64,000 nt of DNA from the NCBI GenBank assembly GCA_033026295.1, contig CM065182.1:10912001-10976000 (forward strand). Direction: 5' to 3'. The notes below the pieces were generated by a model. The model searched no databases, was not told the origin of the DNA, and saw only the letters and a list, made by a program, of their open reading frames with translations. This document shows, piece by piece, positions 1-14,913 of this stretch (its first letter is position 1; every line of letters begins with the position of its first letter). The DNA comes from Channa striata (taxonomy: Eukaryota; Chordata; Actinopteri; Anabantiformes; Channidae). The position numbers and the translations under genes are program-made.

Positions 1-3000
1 TTTAAAAAGAAACTAACCATTATCCATGTCGTGTGTGACGGTTAAATGAGGTTTCTGACTGTGCCATGTTCGAGCTGGGTTTTTTAAAGGGGTCCAGGTT
101 ACGTTTTTTTATAAACTCCCGATGCCTGAGGGGACGCAAACATGACATCCCTGGTTTGTGTCCTTCCAGGGCTCGGCTCCATCCCCCCTCCCCCATGTAT
201 TCCTTTGTCTCTGTCTCATAATGTTCTCTCTCTCTCCGCACAGTGAACTACACAAAAAAAAAGCTAAAATGCCAGAAAGAAATTCAGTGGGCCAGTGAGG
301 CTCAACCAAGAACAGATTGGGTATAGATTGCAGAATGTGTAGTTCCTGCTCGAAAAATCCACCCACCCACGACATATCGACCATAAACTGAGCACCAGTA
401 ATGATGGAAAACAGGCTGTGAGATAGCACTCTCATTGATTAAAAAAAAAAAAAAAAACATGACATAAACACAAGCGCAACAGCAGCAATAAAAGCGAGAC
501 AATGCCACAGCATAAGACATTCTCAGACACATGAACCCTGCGAGAGCATTTAGAGGCCGGGCTTCATCATGAAGTGCGTTCGAGCAAGACCAGTCAGCCG
601 CACACTGTGAAATGCTCATTCTGTCTTTTCGTGTCCCTGATTGAAGAGACTGCCTTGATGCTGGAAGATGGCATTTGTTCTCCGGGTTACACCGCATTCC
701 CTCGCTTGCTAAACTTGCATGTTTAGTCGTATTGTACCACTTTCTAATAAGGCACCTCCAGCAAGGCTCTGTGAAATGAAACTAATAGCTTTATTATTGG
801 TTGATAAGTGCTTTAGAGATAAGAGATAATCCATAGCCATGAATACCTTTCCTGTTTCCAGGGCATGGGGAAGTTCGTTCTAGCTGGTGATTTCACAAGT
901 GTTTCATAAAGTTGCGTTTTTTCTAATGAGGCTATCAAGTCTTTTGCTGTAATTGTGGAATTTAACAATAAAGAGCAAATGGACAATACATCACACAGCA
1001 GTGCCACACACAATACTCTTACTGAATGATTGTAATGTAATTTTAGCTAAACTGAAACTTCAGAAAACATTGCAACACTTCTGCTGGCCCATAAGGATAG
1101 TGCATTACTATGATATTATAAATGGACGGACATTGTTTTCACCAGGGGTTGGAAAGAAACTACAATGAATTCTAAGTGTTTCACTTAAATATATTATGAG
1201 GTATTTGTCTTTGAACATTTTCATTTTCTACTACTTTAATATATAATACAATACAATATAATACAATAACTTTGATACAATAGCTGTTAGTTATATTTAC
1301 AACTCAAATAATAATATCAGTCTAACAATTACATTATTAAAATTTACAATCTACCCAGTGGTATGTAAGTAATTCAAGTGGGCTGTTCCACCTCTGGTCC
1401 CAAATCTGGCCACAACTCTGTATCATGTGTTATTAATTAAGGATAATAAACCATCCACCAGTTGATTCTTTGATAGAAACAAACATTAGGTTAGCACAAA
1501 TGTTAATGTAATACATTTTAAAAATCGAGAAATGAAAGTGGGTTATTACAGTTTAATCTAACTCAATTAAATAAATAAATGTTATAAAATGTCATTCCCT
1601 TATGGAATTTAGGTATTTTGAATATGAGTGCATCAAAATGAGCTATTGTATGGGACATGCACATAAGTATATAAATACAATATTAAAATATCAATATTAA
1701 ACTAGCTATTTGCATTACACATTTTTACAAATTAAACATCATTTTGAACATGTTCACTGATCTGGTACATTTATCAAATAAAATGTCCATTTAATCAGAA
1801 CTGAGGCTCAAAGTTTCAATCTATAATACTAAGCAAAAATGTAAAACCAACATGCACCTTCATTAAATATGCATTCAAATATACAAACTTAATTGAATTA
1901 GTTAAATTAATCTTCCAGGCAATCACTGTACCTGTGTGAAATAAGCCCTGGCGTACTGCTGCTGAGTCTGTTTGCTTTGATTTTAAATGTCACACAGCCT
2001 GTACGTGACTTTTCCTGAAATCCTGCTTGTGCTGAGCCTCCTGCAGTGAGGCGGCTCATGCATCAGGTTCGGTTGCTCCTTAAACAGGCTGGCTGATGGA
2101 ATCGACATTTTTTACCTAATGTGTGAGCTAGAAACACTGTAAAGGTCATGGGGGTCACTCAGAGAAAATAGCATTCAAACAATAAATATTTCTTTACGAT
2201 TCAAGGAAAACATTTTATGATTTTATCTCTTCATCTCTGCCTTTACCAATCAGCCTTGAAACACAAATCACTGACAAATGCGAAGTCACACCCTTTTTTA
2301 TATTATCACCATATTAATAAAGTGTGCACATTGTTTTCTCCTCATTTTCATATGGTGCCATGTAACATATAACATGACAAGCATGGTTTATTTATGTTTC
2401 CCTGTAATAATTAAATAAAACAAAATGTGGCTGCACCAGCATGAATGAAACTGGATGCTCCCAGGTCCTGAGACCTCAGTCAAACATCAGTACAGCACAG
2501 CTGCGCCACTTTTGGACCTTCGTTGGTGTTTGGAGTAAATGCATCTCTGTATGGATCAAGGGGCAGCTCACAAAAGTGTCGTCGACTCATTAGAGGCAGG
2601 AGGATCCGATCAAAATGCACTCAGATCTATACAAATGGGCCTTTTCAGAGAAACTCTGATGGCTACAGTGGAAGGTGCAAGGGGGAGGGTTGACCTTGAT
2701 GAGGGATGGTAAAGCTGTTCCACAACAAAGCCGTGCCGCAAACCACATTGAATTTTCTTACCTGCTATTAGTGTGTCATTTGCTATAATAGGCTTTACCA
2801 ACAGAAAAGACACTGAAAAGAAAAGAACTGCGCTAGTAATTATGGCAGGTGCTGTTCTGTTAAGGGTGATGAACTGTAATTATAGAACCAAAGGGTCCAC
2901 GTTGGGAGGAGATCACAGTGGATGGTAGGATCAGAGAACCGGACGTTGAGTCGACTATGATTCAGTTCTATTCCAGAAGGAAATTTAATGACAATGACAA

Positions 3001-6000
3001 CATTAGGTGTCAGCTGAAGACAAACCACAATCTTTTTTCTGAACCCGAGTATTTTTGGTGCCTAAACCCAACTAAGCTTTTGTGCCTGCCATTACATAAC
3101 CAAACTGTGATGGTTCCACAATCATAACCAGGTGTTTCCTGAGATCAGTGAGAGATATTAGGGACATGCGAAGCCAGTTGACATATACAGAGGCAGACGG
3201 TCAGGGTGGATGAAAATGTCAGACTGTAAACAAATTGAGTGCTCATGGGAAGTAGTTGTTTCTCAATTTTTATGGTCAAAGTGCATGTGCATCATTGTAA
3301 CCGTGGAAACGAAGCTAATGAAGTCCTTCCCAGCTAAGAACGTTTGCCTAGACCTATTCAAGGCATTAGTACATAAAACTGAATTGTTGTTTAACAGTTA
3401 TGTGTTACATATTGAAAGGTAAATGATGTTGCGCTACTGAAACATTTTCACTGTGCGTGTTTCATGTTTCATGCTCTGTGTCTAAGCCTAACCTTTTAGC
3501 TTTAACCTCACCCTGGATTTTTTAACTTAACGCAGCCAAGCCTTGTTTATGCATAAAGTCAATCAAACCGTTATGTTACCACAACTGTATCAGAGCATTT
3601 CATAATAAAAGGCCCAAAACCCAGTCACGATTATTCTTCAGACTGATCTGGTGTCGAAGGAAGAATAAAATACATGTAACATACACAAACATGTGTGATG
3701 CATGTATGTATCTGTCAGCAAACACAAATGTTCTGGGCTTCAAATTGAGTGAGAGCTCATGGAAGATACAGCAAGTTTTTTATTTGTCACACCTCATGTT
3801 CTTGCAATCATATACTCTCCCAGCATCACCGCACTCTCCCTCAAACTCTGATTTGCTTATAAGGTAAATCAGCCTGTTGGTATGAGCCGTACACACATAC
3901 CGATCGGTAATATATGACTCCTCACTCCTGGAGTCGGCTGCATGTTATCAGCAATGACACCAGCCGGTCTTCCCCTCGCTGTAATGAGGTTCCTTGAAAG
4001 ACCCGGGTGGGTAGGAAATGAAAGTTTTTCTCTCCTTTCTTTCCTGACTTATTGAATGTTTGCTGCCCACTTGTGGGTTTAGTTCATTTTAATGTCATTG
4101 CAGGAACCTCACTTAAGTGCTTTGCTTGCCACAAATATTGATCTCTGCTGATGAGTCTGTTTTTTAGTATAACTTGGTCTGTACTATAGAAGGTCTGGAC
4201 TCTGGCTGTTTCAATTTAAAATAAATCACATCACACAGTTCTTGAGTCCCTCTCTCATTAATGAAGTGGTTTATGTAAGAGAAAAATAGAGTTTGTGGAA
4301 CAACATTTGCATACTAATCAGGCTAAAACCCCATAAAAAAATGTTCTCATCTAGTGTTTTCCATCCTCAGTGGCATATTTTAAAATTTTATACATATACT
4401 GTATGTATTTTTATCTTCCTGTCAGTTTCTCCGCCTACAGAATGTGAGGCAGCATTCCCATTTCCACTTTGGCTCTCTTTTATGTAAATAGTCCTCTGGT
4501 CTCATATTTAAATACCACTGAGAGGAGTGGTATTTATTTGGCTTAAAGTTGGCTTAAACCACTTTTATCCACACAAAAGTCTAAACAGAAAACTGCGGGT
4601 TTTCTATTAATAATCGCAATTAGGTAAAAGTACATGCCAAAGACCGGAATTATTCTTTCTGCTTTGTTTGCAGATGTATTTACTGTGGATTTAAAACTAC
4701 CAGGTGAAGATAAACGGAGAGACTTGCAGGGACATCATGAGCCAGAGCACACAGAAAACGGAACCTGCAGGGAGTCAAACCTTTGAAACTCACAGCATCG
4801 GTTCTTGGAAATTGTGCTGTTTTCTGAATTACTGTCTGCAGCACTGTGTGGGATTTTTGTTCTGTTGCTCTATTCCGTAAGACACGATTTCTACCTGGTG
4901 GGGTGAGAACAAATGCTAAAAGAGCTGAAGGCTAGTTTTTACAACTCTGAAATTTACTTTTAAGCAGCGGAGGAAAGTTAGTCCATTTACTCAAGTAATG
5001 TACTTTATTTAAGCGTTTGCTTTTGTTGTTTTTTTACCTAATGTACTTATTACTTTGTATATTTTTTATTGTAGATCAACAGGTTCATGTTTATGCCTGA
5101 CATTCACACCAGAAAGCAGATACTGGATAGACAAGAAGTCTTTTCTTTTTGTGTGTGTGTGTATGATTGTATGATTGGGTGTGGGACATTTGAGGTCCAC
5201 CTGCTCCATTTGAAACAACTACAACAATAAAATGTTATTTAAATGTTATAGCATGTTAATAATGATATAATCTTCCTCACTATACTCAAACTTTTGCATT
5301 AGTTGATTTTTAATATAAAATATAAAATTTTGGAGGAAATGCAGCTGTTCCCTGGCTTTCTTTGACTACAAATATTTAGAAAGAGTGACACCACACAGAC
5401 CTTCTAGGTCAGGGTGGATTGTCCTCTGAGAACCCAGAGTGCCTGATGCAACACTCTTTCTTCTCCTGCATTCCTGTCAAAACACGGGCCATCCTGTAAT
5501 GGCAGAACTTGGACGTAATGTACCACCTCACTTGGACACAGAACAATCGCTGCATTGTAACCTTCCTTTCCTATTGCAGTGGCTGTCAGCACAAAACAGC
5601 TCTGTGCAGCAACACCTGGCTTCAGGTGAGGAGGAGAGGCCCTGAGATGGCTGTTTACTGCAAAATACTTTAAAGTAGCCTGAAATGATTGAAGTGTCTT
5701 AATGCTACATTATTACAGTGGGATCGAAAAAGGAAAGAGAATTTTCTAAGAATCATGGCATTGTTGTGGGCCTTCATCAGTAACGGTGCTATTTTTATTT
5801 GGCAGATGAATGTATAGAGTGAGAGAGATTTTTCTTTTTTCATGCAGCGCCCCCACACCCAACACAACAGTATGTTCCATCAAACATCCACTCAGTGTCA
5901 CAGCAGATCTACTACAAATTTAGTGTTTACACTCAAGACTAGGGATTTACATTTTGAAGGGTTATTGATGTGTTTTTAATGACTCACACACTCAAGCTGA

Positions 6001-8239
6001 CTGCTCCTGTTAATGCACTGGAGAATAGTTCAAGGGCTTCAAGCACTATACTTCATTATCACGTTAAACCTTAGGGTGCATAAAGGAAGGCAACACTAAT
6101 GCAGACACCTCTGGATCTTTGTGTCTTTGTGAATCAAATGGAGGAGCGGGTGGCAGCATGGAGCTGCCAGTCTCCATCCATTCTCGTACTGAAAAGGTTT
6201 AAGACAAAATGAAACAAGAAAATACAGAGATCAGCAATCGTCAGAATAGCTGGAATTAACTGACGAGTCCCAGTTCTAAATATTTGACTATAAAGAAAAT
6301 GCAAGTAAGATTGAAATGCTTATAGTTCCTTTTAATGCTTCTTTACACCACTCATTCATCATTGATGACCAAAGGACGGGGTGCACTTAATCATTGCTCA
6401 AGTGATTTTTCAAGATGCATGTGAGGATCTAAAAATCAATTAAGTGGAGGGCCACCAAAAGCCTTCACATAGCTCATTAATAGCCTTTTTCTGCTCCATG
6501 GGTAGACAAAATGTGAGGTGTCAGTAAAAGCTGCTTTAAAAGCTACAGGAAGTACTAAGAAGTACTTCTAAAACACATTTTACACTCACCCCCAATTTGT
6601 GTGTGGAAAGCACAGGATTAGTTTTCTAAAAGTTCTTGTATCGTATGAAGCTCTTTAAAAATACACCAACCTTTTTCCGGTTATGAGCTACAGTTACACC
6701 TACTCTTCATTTCCCTCTTGACACAAAATGGAGGTTTAAAGTAACACTATCAAGAACGCCCCTACATTTAGTGATAAAAGTGGACATCCTCGGTAAATGT
6801 AATTTTTGGCCTTCTAGGTTTCCTGAGATCCATGTTTCCATGAAAAGATGACTCAAGTACTGCTACTTTGTGGGTCTGCCAGAAGCAGACGAGTCATAGT
6901 TCTTTATGTAAGACTCTCTGAAATGATATTTTAATGAATTTTATTAGAGGCACAGCATGCATACTAAATGGGCTGTTAATTCTCCACATGACAGTTACAC
7001 GCAATATTACAAGAATTATTTGTTTCACCTTTTCTTTTAACTGAGGCAGGTTATGGCCTTGTTGAAATCAGAACAGCTGCTAAAGATATTTCTGGCATAA
7101 TTTTACCTTACTAATTCCCTCCTGTCATAATATGCACTATTACTTCCAATTTCAATCAAAGTAATACAACTTTTACTTTTGGCACACGCTAATGAGCTCA
7201 TTCATGCACTGAAGAAGATGAAAATTTTCCATTTTGTACATATCACTTCCCTTTGCTTTCAGCCACCTTCAGGTCAAAACATCAACTTACTGCAAAAAAT
7301 ACTGCAGAACATAGTCTGACAAGGGTATCATCCAAAAGTAGCACATTTAGCCACATTTCCAGAAATTATAGCAAAAGAAAATGTTAGTTGTTGCATGTTT
7401 CCATCCACTGCTGTGAATATTAGTGGATTTGAATGCACGGAGATTAACAGCTGGTGGCACTAATTCTCCTGACATTAAACCAGTGCAGAAAAAGAGGGCA
7501 CAATGAACAGATGTAATAACGCACCAGTCAAATCCAGCAGTATCTGGTTGCAGACAGACATGTCAGACTAATAGCACTGGCAGGAAATACTGGAAATTAG
7601 CTGGACGTTATTCATCTGAGCGGAATATGGACTTTACTAGGAAGGTGGGTTAAAGAAATCCACTGGTCTAAGCAACAAGCCCCAGAAACAATCCAAAAAC
7701 ACACCAGGTGAAATGTGACCACCCTGTGATCAGTCTCTGATCTTTGTCTGCAGCCAGGTGCTTTTTGTGAAACCTCATAATGGAAAACGCAGAAAATAGG
7801 ATGGAAACATGTCAGTTGGGTTTATGTAATAATTTTAGGAAGGCTACAGTCTCCTCAATGCTCTGCTCAGATCTGATATTAATGACAGCTGTTATTTTGT
7901 GTCTCTTGAGTCAAAGTCGCATTTTTCATGTCAAGTCATTTATTATTTGTTAGGTCCGTTACTTCATGTCACACTGTGCTTTTATCAGTACACCCCATTT
8001 CAGTGAATCATAATCATTCTTTAACACAAACATTTCTGTAGTTATTCTATGAAACTAAAGGGACAGATTCAACATCGACTATTAACGCTGGCTTGTGACA
8101 AAACCATTACCTTTCCTCTAATACTTGGATGACACAGTGGCACAGTGAGCTGCAGTCTTGCCACACAGAGCAAAGGTGCTGGTTCTTTGACTTTCGTGAC
8201 TTTCTGTGACTTTCGTCCAGTTTCTTCCAACAGTCCACA

Positions 8240-8395
8240 GACACGTACTCAGAGTATGAGAGACTGAGTGGCCTGTGTGAATGGCTGCCTGTGAACTGCT
8301 GATCGATCCAGGGTGCACCCTGCCTGGATTCAGCTTCAGTCCCTCCACAACCCCTAACAGGATAAGTGGCATACATAGATGGACGGACATCTTCT
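8240..8395 (+). repeat. Degenerate teleost dispersed repeat (SINE/L2-like 3' tail)
   Basis: The segment carries the hallmark phrases of a very common fish repeat: a tccagggtgcaccctgcct block, then cagcttcagtccctcc, an acccctaacaggataagtgg block and a terminal atggacgga. The two open frames crossing it on the minus strand are therefore repeat-derived and not genes. Just before it, near 8190-8218, a short motif containing gtgactttc is repeated about three times. The family assignment is from memory of the consensus, not a database search. Confidence 0.65.
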
Positions 8396-11300
8396 GTGCT
8401 TACCCCCCCTGTTGTGACATCCTATTCACATTTTTCATATATTAATTTACCATGACAGGGCTATTTGTTTGTAACTATACAATGGTATTAATAGAGATTA
8501 CATACATAATCTTTAAGCCTGCAGTTGTCTGGAGGCCATCTGGCAAGACAGACACTCCCACCCCAAGGAAATCAAATCCACTTTAGCCGACAATAAAGGA
8601 AATACACAAAACGCCTACACAAGGAAATCCTCCTGCGAGGTTGGTATTAATCCAGGTGATCTGAGAAAGTATTTTCAGCCCAACACTCCACTACGGGGCC
8701 AGACATTGCGGCCTATACTGCAGAGCTATATTGTACTACTCACTGTGTTCTCTCTCCAGCCGGAGAGGAGACTGAAAGACTAAAATACTAAGATGTGGTT
8801 TCCAAGAGTCCGAAGAAGCATGGCAGGGAGAGACCTTTTATTGATCAGGCTAAGCTGGGGTGCAGAAGCATTCAGAGAACACGAGCTCAGCATCTTCTCG
8901 GGGAGTAACAGGAGGAACACAGAGCGAAGAAAGGAGAAGGAAAGTGTTGGCCTCTGCCTGACAAAAAGACCTTTGGATCATAAGTGAGCCCAGCCTTTGG
9001 GCCCCTGAGGAAATGACTAGAAAGTCTATATATTTTTTAAGTCTTTCTTTTACTTTTTTTATTTTTTTGCCTGTTACCATTGCAGGATGGATTGCCATGA
9101 CGTTTGGAATGGACCCTCATAACTTTAGGAAGCTTTTGCCTAGTGCTGAAGTTTTCCCCCTAAGCACTGGGTGGATTCAGCCAAATAATCTTAACAAGCT
9201 TGCCAACTTTCCTGGACATGGCTGGTGCACAGCAGGTAGTTTACAGCGGGTTCATCAGAAGTTGTTTGCTATAGTTGACTAATGCTGTCATCACTTTATA
9301 CAGTTCATGAATCAGGTGTTAAAATTTAACAACTGCACATGTCCAACCTTAGCTCCAGCCACTGGATCCAACAGTTGCCACTGTGAGATTTATAAATCTA
9401 AAAATAAATCTAAAATAAAATACTGTATATATATTTCTTTCATAACTTACATCTGTGTCAACATTAAACAAATCTTTATGAACCACTTGGACCTGAAGAA
9501 ATGCAACGCAAATATGAACATGAAGGACAGTGCATGTCTTTGCCCTTAACTGTAAAAGGCTGCCAGAAGAAGCAATTAGGCAGCTTTCATATCCAGATAT
9601 CCTGTAATGTGGCCTCATTAAGCTGCACACAGCACCATCATGCTCTTCCACCAAAGAGATCAGAAGCTAAAAATCCAATACCAGTGATCTGAGCTCTCTG
9701 TGGACAGAGTGCCCACTCCATAAAACTGTGGTTAAGTTAGTTAAGTTTTGATTCATCGCTCGGTGTGGGCAGAGGAGCGATCAGACACTAGGATTTAATT
9801 TAAGCAAATGGAGTGAGTCCTTGGCTTCTCAGTAGGGGGGATGAAACACTCTGAGGTTTAAGCTGGCAAAAAAAACAAAAAAACAGGTGGCTTTAGCTTT
9901 TTTTAAAAAACCTGACGCTTTTAAGAGCCCATGTATCACAGGCGATATTTAAACACACTCCCTAAAGTGTGACAAACAAAATATCCCCCCACTGATGACA
10001 ATCACGGACCCCAAATGGATGTGTGTAATAGCTGGCATTATCATTACATAATGTGCTTAGTGGGATGAAGGGGAGGCAGAGGCACAGTTTGTATCTGATG
10101 AAGCAGAACTGCTGCTAACTTAAAACACTCAATGGCTCCCGTTGAGAGACAGCACCAGTAATAATAACCTATAATGTGAAGAGGCTGACAATCTGGCCCG
10201 CTTTGTTAGTGCTGGGTTAGTCACAGGAAACATGGGACACTACAGTGAGTCATTACTACTGCATGACAGCTTGCAGATAGACTCTTAATAGGATTCTACT
10301 GTGCTGGGCACGGTGGCGCTGAACTCACTCTTTGCATTGAGCTAAGCATTATAAGACTCGGGGGGATGTTTTCGAGGGGATTGATGAAGCCCTCTGCTTT
10401 CCAGAGGTCTGGAAATGGCTTTAGGTTTGGGAGAGGCAACAGATGGTTCAACACACACTTCCTACTTCTCTGTCGGCCCTGGAGGTTTTTAGGAGCATTC
10501 CCGTCGGTCGAATACCAAATACACTGTTCGCTATGCTAAGAGCTACTCGTGAGCATCTTTCCTTCGCAGCAACGGCCTCAGTTTTATCTTTGCTTTATCA
10601 ATCAGAAGATTAATTGGCAGTCATCCACTGTTGGGACATGGACAGTTCTGTCAACTCGGTCTCTGATGTGGGGCCACAGGTCCAGCACTGATATTACTCA
10701 GAAAATATAAAATATGTGTGACTAATCCTCCTATACTGACTGTAAATCGGGATGTTGCACAGGGAAATATTAAGGTATTGTTCTGTTCTGTCCGACGTAT
10801 GTGGGGCAGGTCCTTCCTTTGACTGTATCAGGTTTTCGTGGATTTCAACACGGTTACAAAGAAGTGACTCAGATTCCCTGTTTTTGTAAATCAATTTTGA
10901 AAATATTCGAAAATAAAAGGCAGTTCAGGGCAGAACTCCAGAGAATATTGCTGAACCATGCAAAACTTCAGCTTTACTCTGAATCCTATACAGGGAACAA
11001 GGGTTTCAGTACAGTATTGGGCTAATGTTTAAAACATGCAAGTTGTCTGAAGTTTAGGACTGACAACTGTTGCATTGAGGCTGACGGACCATTACTTTTT
11101 TAACAGTTTGTACACATTTATCTCTAGTCAAGTCAAGTCTGAATATAAAATGCCGTATAAAAAACATTAAACTTACTGTGGATTTCATTGCACATTTCAA
11201 ACAAACTATTTTGCTCTGGCTGCATCTCTCCTCACCGGCTGACAATTACAAGCAAACACTGTAGCTCAACTCTTGCGCTGAGGAGACAGCACCGCTGCCA

Positions 11301-12615
11301 GAGCGAGACATCTCAGGGGAGACCTGTGTGTGCATATGTTACCATCTCCCCCCCCAACACACCCCGCACTAGTCCTGTCAACACATATGGCTCTGAGGCT
11401 TATCGCTCACAAAACACAGGCGCCTGCTCTGTCATGTGGGTCACACTGGGTATTTCTCCTGGTCCTGGCAGAGACATTGGCCCTTTACACACACTACAAA
11501 CAGCTATTAATTGATGTGTCAGCAATCTGGAAGTCCAACTGGTTTTCATTACCACCCATCGCAGGGGAGCTGGGACACTCGGTGGGTGATGCACTTTTCG
11601 GTTTCAATTAAAATCAAGTTTGAGTCACAATGAATCAGACCGTTTTACAGTTATGCAGAGGAGTCGGTGAGCTTCAAGCAAGAGTTGTAGTGTCCCTCTG
11701 TGATTTGGTTCATAAGGGAAAAACCTGCCACAAACCTCAATCCTCCCCCACTGCCCCAAAGGAAGCATGCAGACTCTGGATCAAGTCCCACAGGACCACG
11801 AACAGCCTATTTGGGGCAGCGCTGGCTCTTTTAAATCACAAACAACAGGCAGGAGAAAGTTTCTCTCTCCTCCAGTTTTATTCAGGTACAGAGCGGACAT
11901 GATGAAGCAGATTCCAAAAGACGATCAAATAAATTTAAAGTGACGCAGCTTTTTCATTCAGACCACAGCGCCACTCGCTGCCCCGCCAGGAAGAAGAAAA
12001 CATTTCTCCTCAGTATGTGACTGAGCACCACTGATCAGATCTGCTTCACAACAAGTGGGTCAAAACTTTACGGACCCACACACACACACGTGCTAAGATG
12101 ATGAAGCAGCCAAAAGTGGTTAGAAAGCCTGTTTCATTGTTGTTTCATAGGCTCGTTCTTCAAACTGTGTGTTCTAAACTAGCTTTACTTTCAGGTGACC
12201 TTCAGGAAATGTTTCAACAGTGCAAATCATATGGTTTCCAAAAGAAAGAAATCCTTTTAGAGTGCTGCACATCATGTGTATCCGATGTTTGTTCATGTTC
12301 CAGCATTTATTTATTGCTACCTTTTTTTTTACTTAAGCATATTTCAAATAAACAATGTTCTTTCACTTGTTGAATTTACAAGGTCTCGACATCAGAAATA
12401 TATTTTCATCTAATATAAAATAGATTTCTCTGTGCTTTTAAGTCAGGATTTTTGTCCTTAACAACACACACAATTCTGCAGATACTGCAATAGCGTTTTG
12501 TTTATATGCTTCAAGCTCCGGGTTTAAACTCCCATGGCAGCCACAGCATCAGCATTTGGAATGTTTCATCAGAGACAAAGAGCTACTTGTTTTTTATTCA
12601 TTTATTTAATTTTCA

Positions 12616-12771
12616 CCAACCAGCCACAATGTTACAGCACCTGGTTTTAATGTTGTTTGCATGTGTGAACTGACACCCGTCAATCTTGATCAGCATTCAA
12701 TTTTCCATATCACAGCAAATGTCCAGCACAACATTAAAACCATAAGCTGGTAGTAATGTTGTGGCTGATGG
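12616..12771. mobile_element. Small fold-back element (MITE-like) with about 40 bp terminal inverted repeats
   Basis: The left end (12616-12656) and the reverse complement of the right end (12728-12771) are clearly alike. Both begin cca-(a/t)-cagccacaa and both finish with ggttttaatgttgt. About 70 bases lie between them. The shape suggests a non-autonomous DNA transposon. The end motif taatgttgtggctgat recurs alone at 54692-54708, which suggests a dispersed family. Confidence 0.6.
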
Positions 12772-14615
12772 CCACTTCCTACCTTCTTTAGACAAAGTAT
12801 GGTTGCAGTTGATGCTGGTTGAGTATGCAGATGCCTCAGGTGATAGATAACCCATCCCTTTTTTGGGATTGTGATGTTGGGGTGAGTCTTAATTATCCTA
12901 CATCACTGATGACTCTTCAGCTGATTGTCAAATTATTAAAATGATGCTCTGGCAGATGTTTGTGTCTAATTGGCTTATTAGAAGGGAGGTTGTAGAGAAG
13001 CTGTGGTTTGACATTTGCATTAACTCGGTGTAACTGATCCTCAGCTGAGACCTTAAAAACATCTTAAGTTATGAACCAGTAAAGTTACAGTAGCTGTAAG
13101 TTACAGCATCACAACACCTGTTGCATATTCCCAACCATCCACATTTACACAACATTACTTGATGCATCTTGGGCAGATTGACGAGCTTCTGTGATTAGAA
13201 ACTGGAAAGTGGAAAAGCAATGAATAGTCAGAAGATGCAGAGCAACAAAACTGAAGACAGACGCCCGTGATAGATTCCACTGATTTAGAAGATTCTCTCT
13301 GGACTGAGCTGATCACCGGTTTGAAACAAACAAACAAAAAGACCTGCTGCTGCTGCTGGTGGTGGTGGTATATTCACAGTCAACAGAGACCAAAATAATC
13401 TTTTCCTGATATTAATAATTCCTACACAACTTACATTGCATCAGTATGATCATTGCAAAAGCCTAAGTGGATAGACACACGGCAATAGAGTAAGCACCGT
13501 CAAAAAGTCACATCTTAAGTCTGTTACTGATTGAGAATTTTTTCCAAATTAGGGGAATGCATCTCTTCGTTTCTTTTCCCCTCTGATCAAAATCCTGGTT
13601 GCCTGGCTGAGGTCATAGAGCAACATCTGCCAGCCCGACATGCCTCCCTGCTCTGTACCATCCCCCCCTCCTGTCCAGTTCTGGATTAGAGATGGACTAA
13701 ACCCCCCCTGCATGCCACTCTGCATGGATTAAGTCTTGGAGAAGCTGCACTGCTGTCACACATTAACCTGCAATCACAAGTCTCTTGTGCGGGGAAAGCT
13801 CTTGACAGACCTCTACAAGGGATAGTTAGAGTCTGATAGAAACACGCTGGGAAGCATTTGCACTGTTGTGTGCACAGAACAAGTCCAGTGGCAACCAGAA
13901 AACCCTGAGCTTTGTAAAAATGATGTCAGCAGCATGACCGTGTTTACTTGATTCCTCCGTATTGATGCAAACTGCTGTATCATTTGGGCTGGGAGTAAAA
14001 ATGGTTCTGCAGGCTGTACAAATCTTGTTCTGTCTCTGTGATATGTTATTTCTCCAATAGCTGTGCTGTATGATTTTAATTTGCATTATAATTCAGCCTC
14101 TGAGACCTGTTAGATTAAAGGAATGACATTCTGAAAAGGCTTTCTCAATGGAACCTCCCCTCGGTGTTGAAGACGGACAGACACACACACGCATCTCTGT
14201 GCTTTGGAAACACAAAAACAGACAGACAATCAACATGGTCACACAACTGCAACTTGCCTGCTCTGCTAATAGCTGCTACAGGTGTGAATGAACGTACAGA
14301 TGCAGTAAGACTCCACTGAGCGCAAAACTGTGACTAATTTAAAGCTTCACCAAGAAGCCGTGAATCATTTAGCCCAGTGAGACTGAGACAGAGCACCCTG
14401 CAGACACTGGGAACATGAAAAATGCAGCCATACGCTCGTTGACAGACACATACAGTCATTTGCTTCAATAAAATCATACATATCATCGTTTCAGTTGGAG
14501 GAGAGTCGAGGTGGAGGAGAAGGGGAGAGCTGTATGCTTTGCAGCAGCAACAGTTGGCTGTCGACTGAGAGGCAAAGAGTTAGCTGCAGCGCATAGACAC
14601 ACACGGGGACACACA

Positions 14616-14626
14616 ACATGCATGTG

Positions 14627-14659
<33 letters not shown>

Positions 14660-14660
14660 G
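14616..14660. repeat. Alternating purine-pyrimidine tract with CGCGCG core and (CA)n
   Basis: About 45 uninterrupted bases alternate purine and pyrimidine: a mixed cat-gtg-cac start, a cgcgcg core, then a (CA)n run. This composition strongly favours Z-DNA. It sits about 250 bases downstream of the doc2b exon donor, on the transcribed side. Confidence 0.9.
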
Positions 14661-14913
14661 GGCAAAACCAGGCAATCAGAAATAGAAAGAGATGGACGGG
14701 GGAGCCGAGGGAAGAAAAGGTGACAGATAAAGCCACAAAGCCACACGGCTGGAGGGATGCCTGGCAACCGGTGGCAAAAATGGAGATGCAGTAATAAGAG
14801 AAAGGGAGAGGGAGAGAAAGAACTAAAAGGGATAGACGCACACATGAAGACATGTTGGAAAACATCAATGCAAACAGCAGGATGGAGACAACAAGAGGGG
14901 ACTCGTCACTCAC

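Larger units (their letters stand above)
1..14913 (-). other. doc2b: doc2b intron following first coding exon (partial); no further exon seen
   Basis: This stretch lies downstream, on the minus strand, of the doc2b coding exon and begins with its splice donor. I looked for the next exon, which should resume with a Thr-Ala-Leu-Gly-Thr-Leu motif leading into the C2A domain, and found none, so I infer that the intron runs past the left edge. The sequence is mostly AT-rich and unique. Recognisable pieces are a teleost dispersed repeat near 8.24-8.39 kb, a small fold-back element at 12.62-12.77 kb and a purine-pyrimidine alternating tract at 14.62-14.66 kb. Open frames here are short and show no family resemblance. 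Confidence 0.6.

Noticed and set aside
8107..8390. Overlapping minus-strand frames of about 90 codons
   Set aside because: They run through a recognisable teleost dispersed repeat and show no protein motif.
13560..13760. Minus-strand LLYD-like reading that could be the next doc2b exon (expected TALGTLDF..LLYD)
   Set aside because: Residues around it do not follow the C2A sequence, the phase is wrong and there is no acceptor at the right place.
14483..14900. Frames rich in Cys-Val or Thr-His beside doc2b
   Set aside because: Produced by the (CA)n/(TG)n tract; no splice or homology support.
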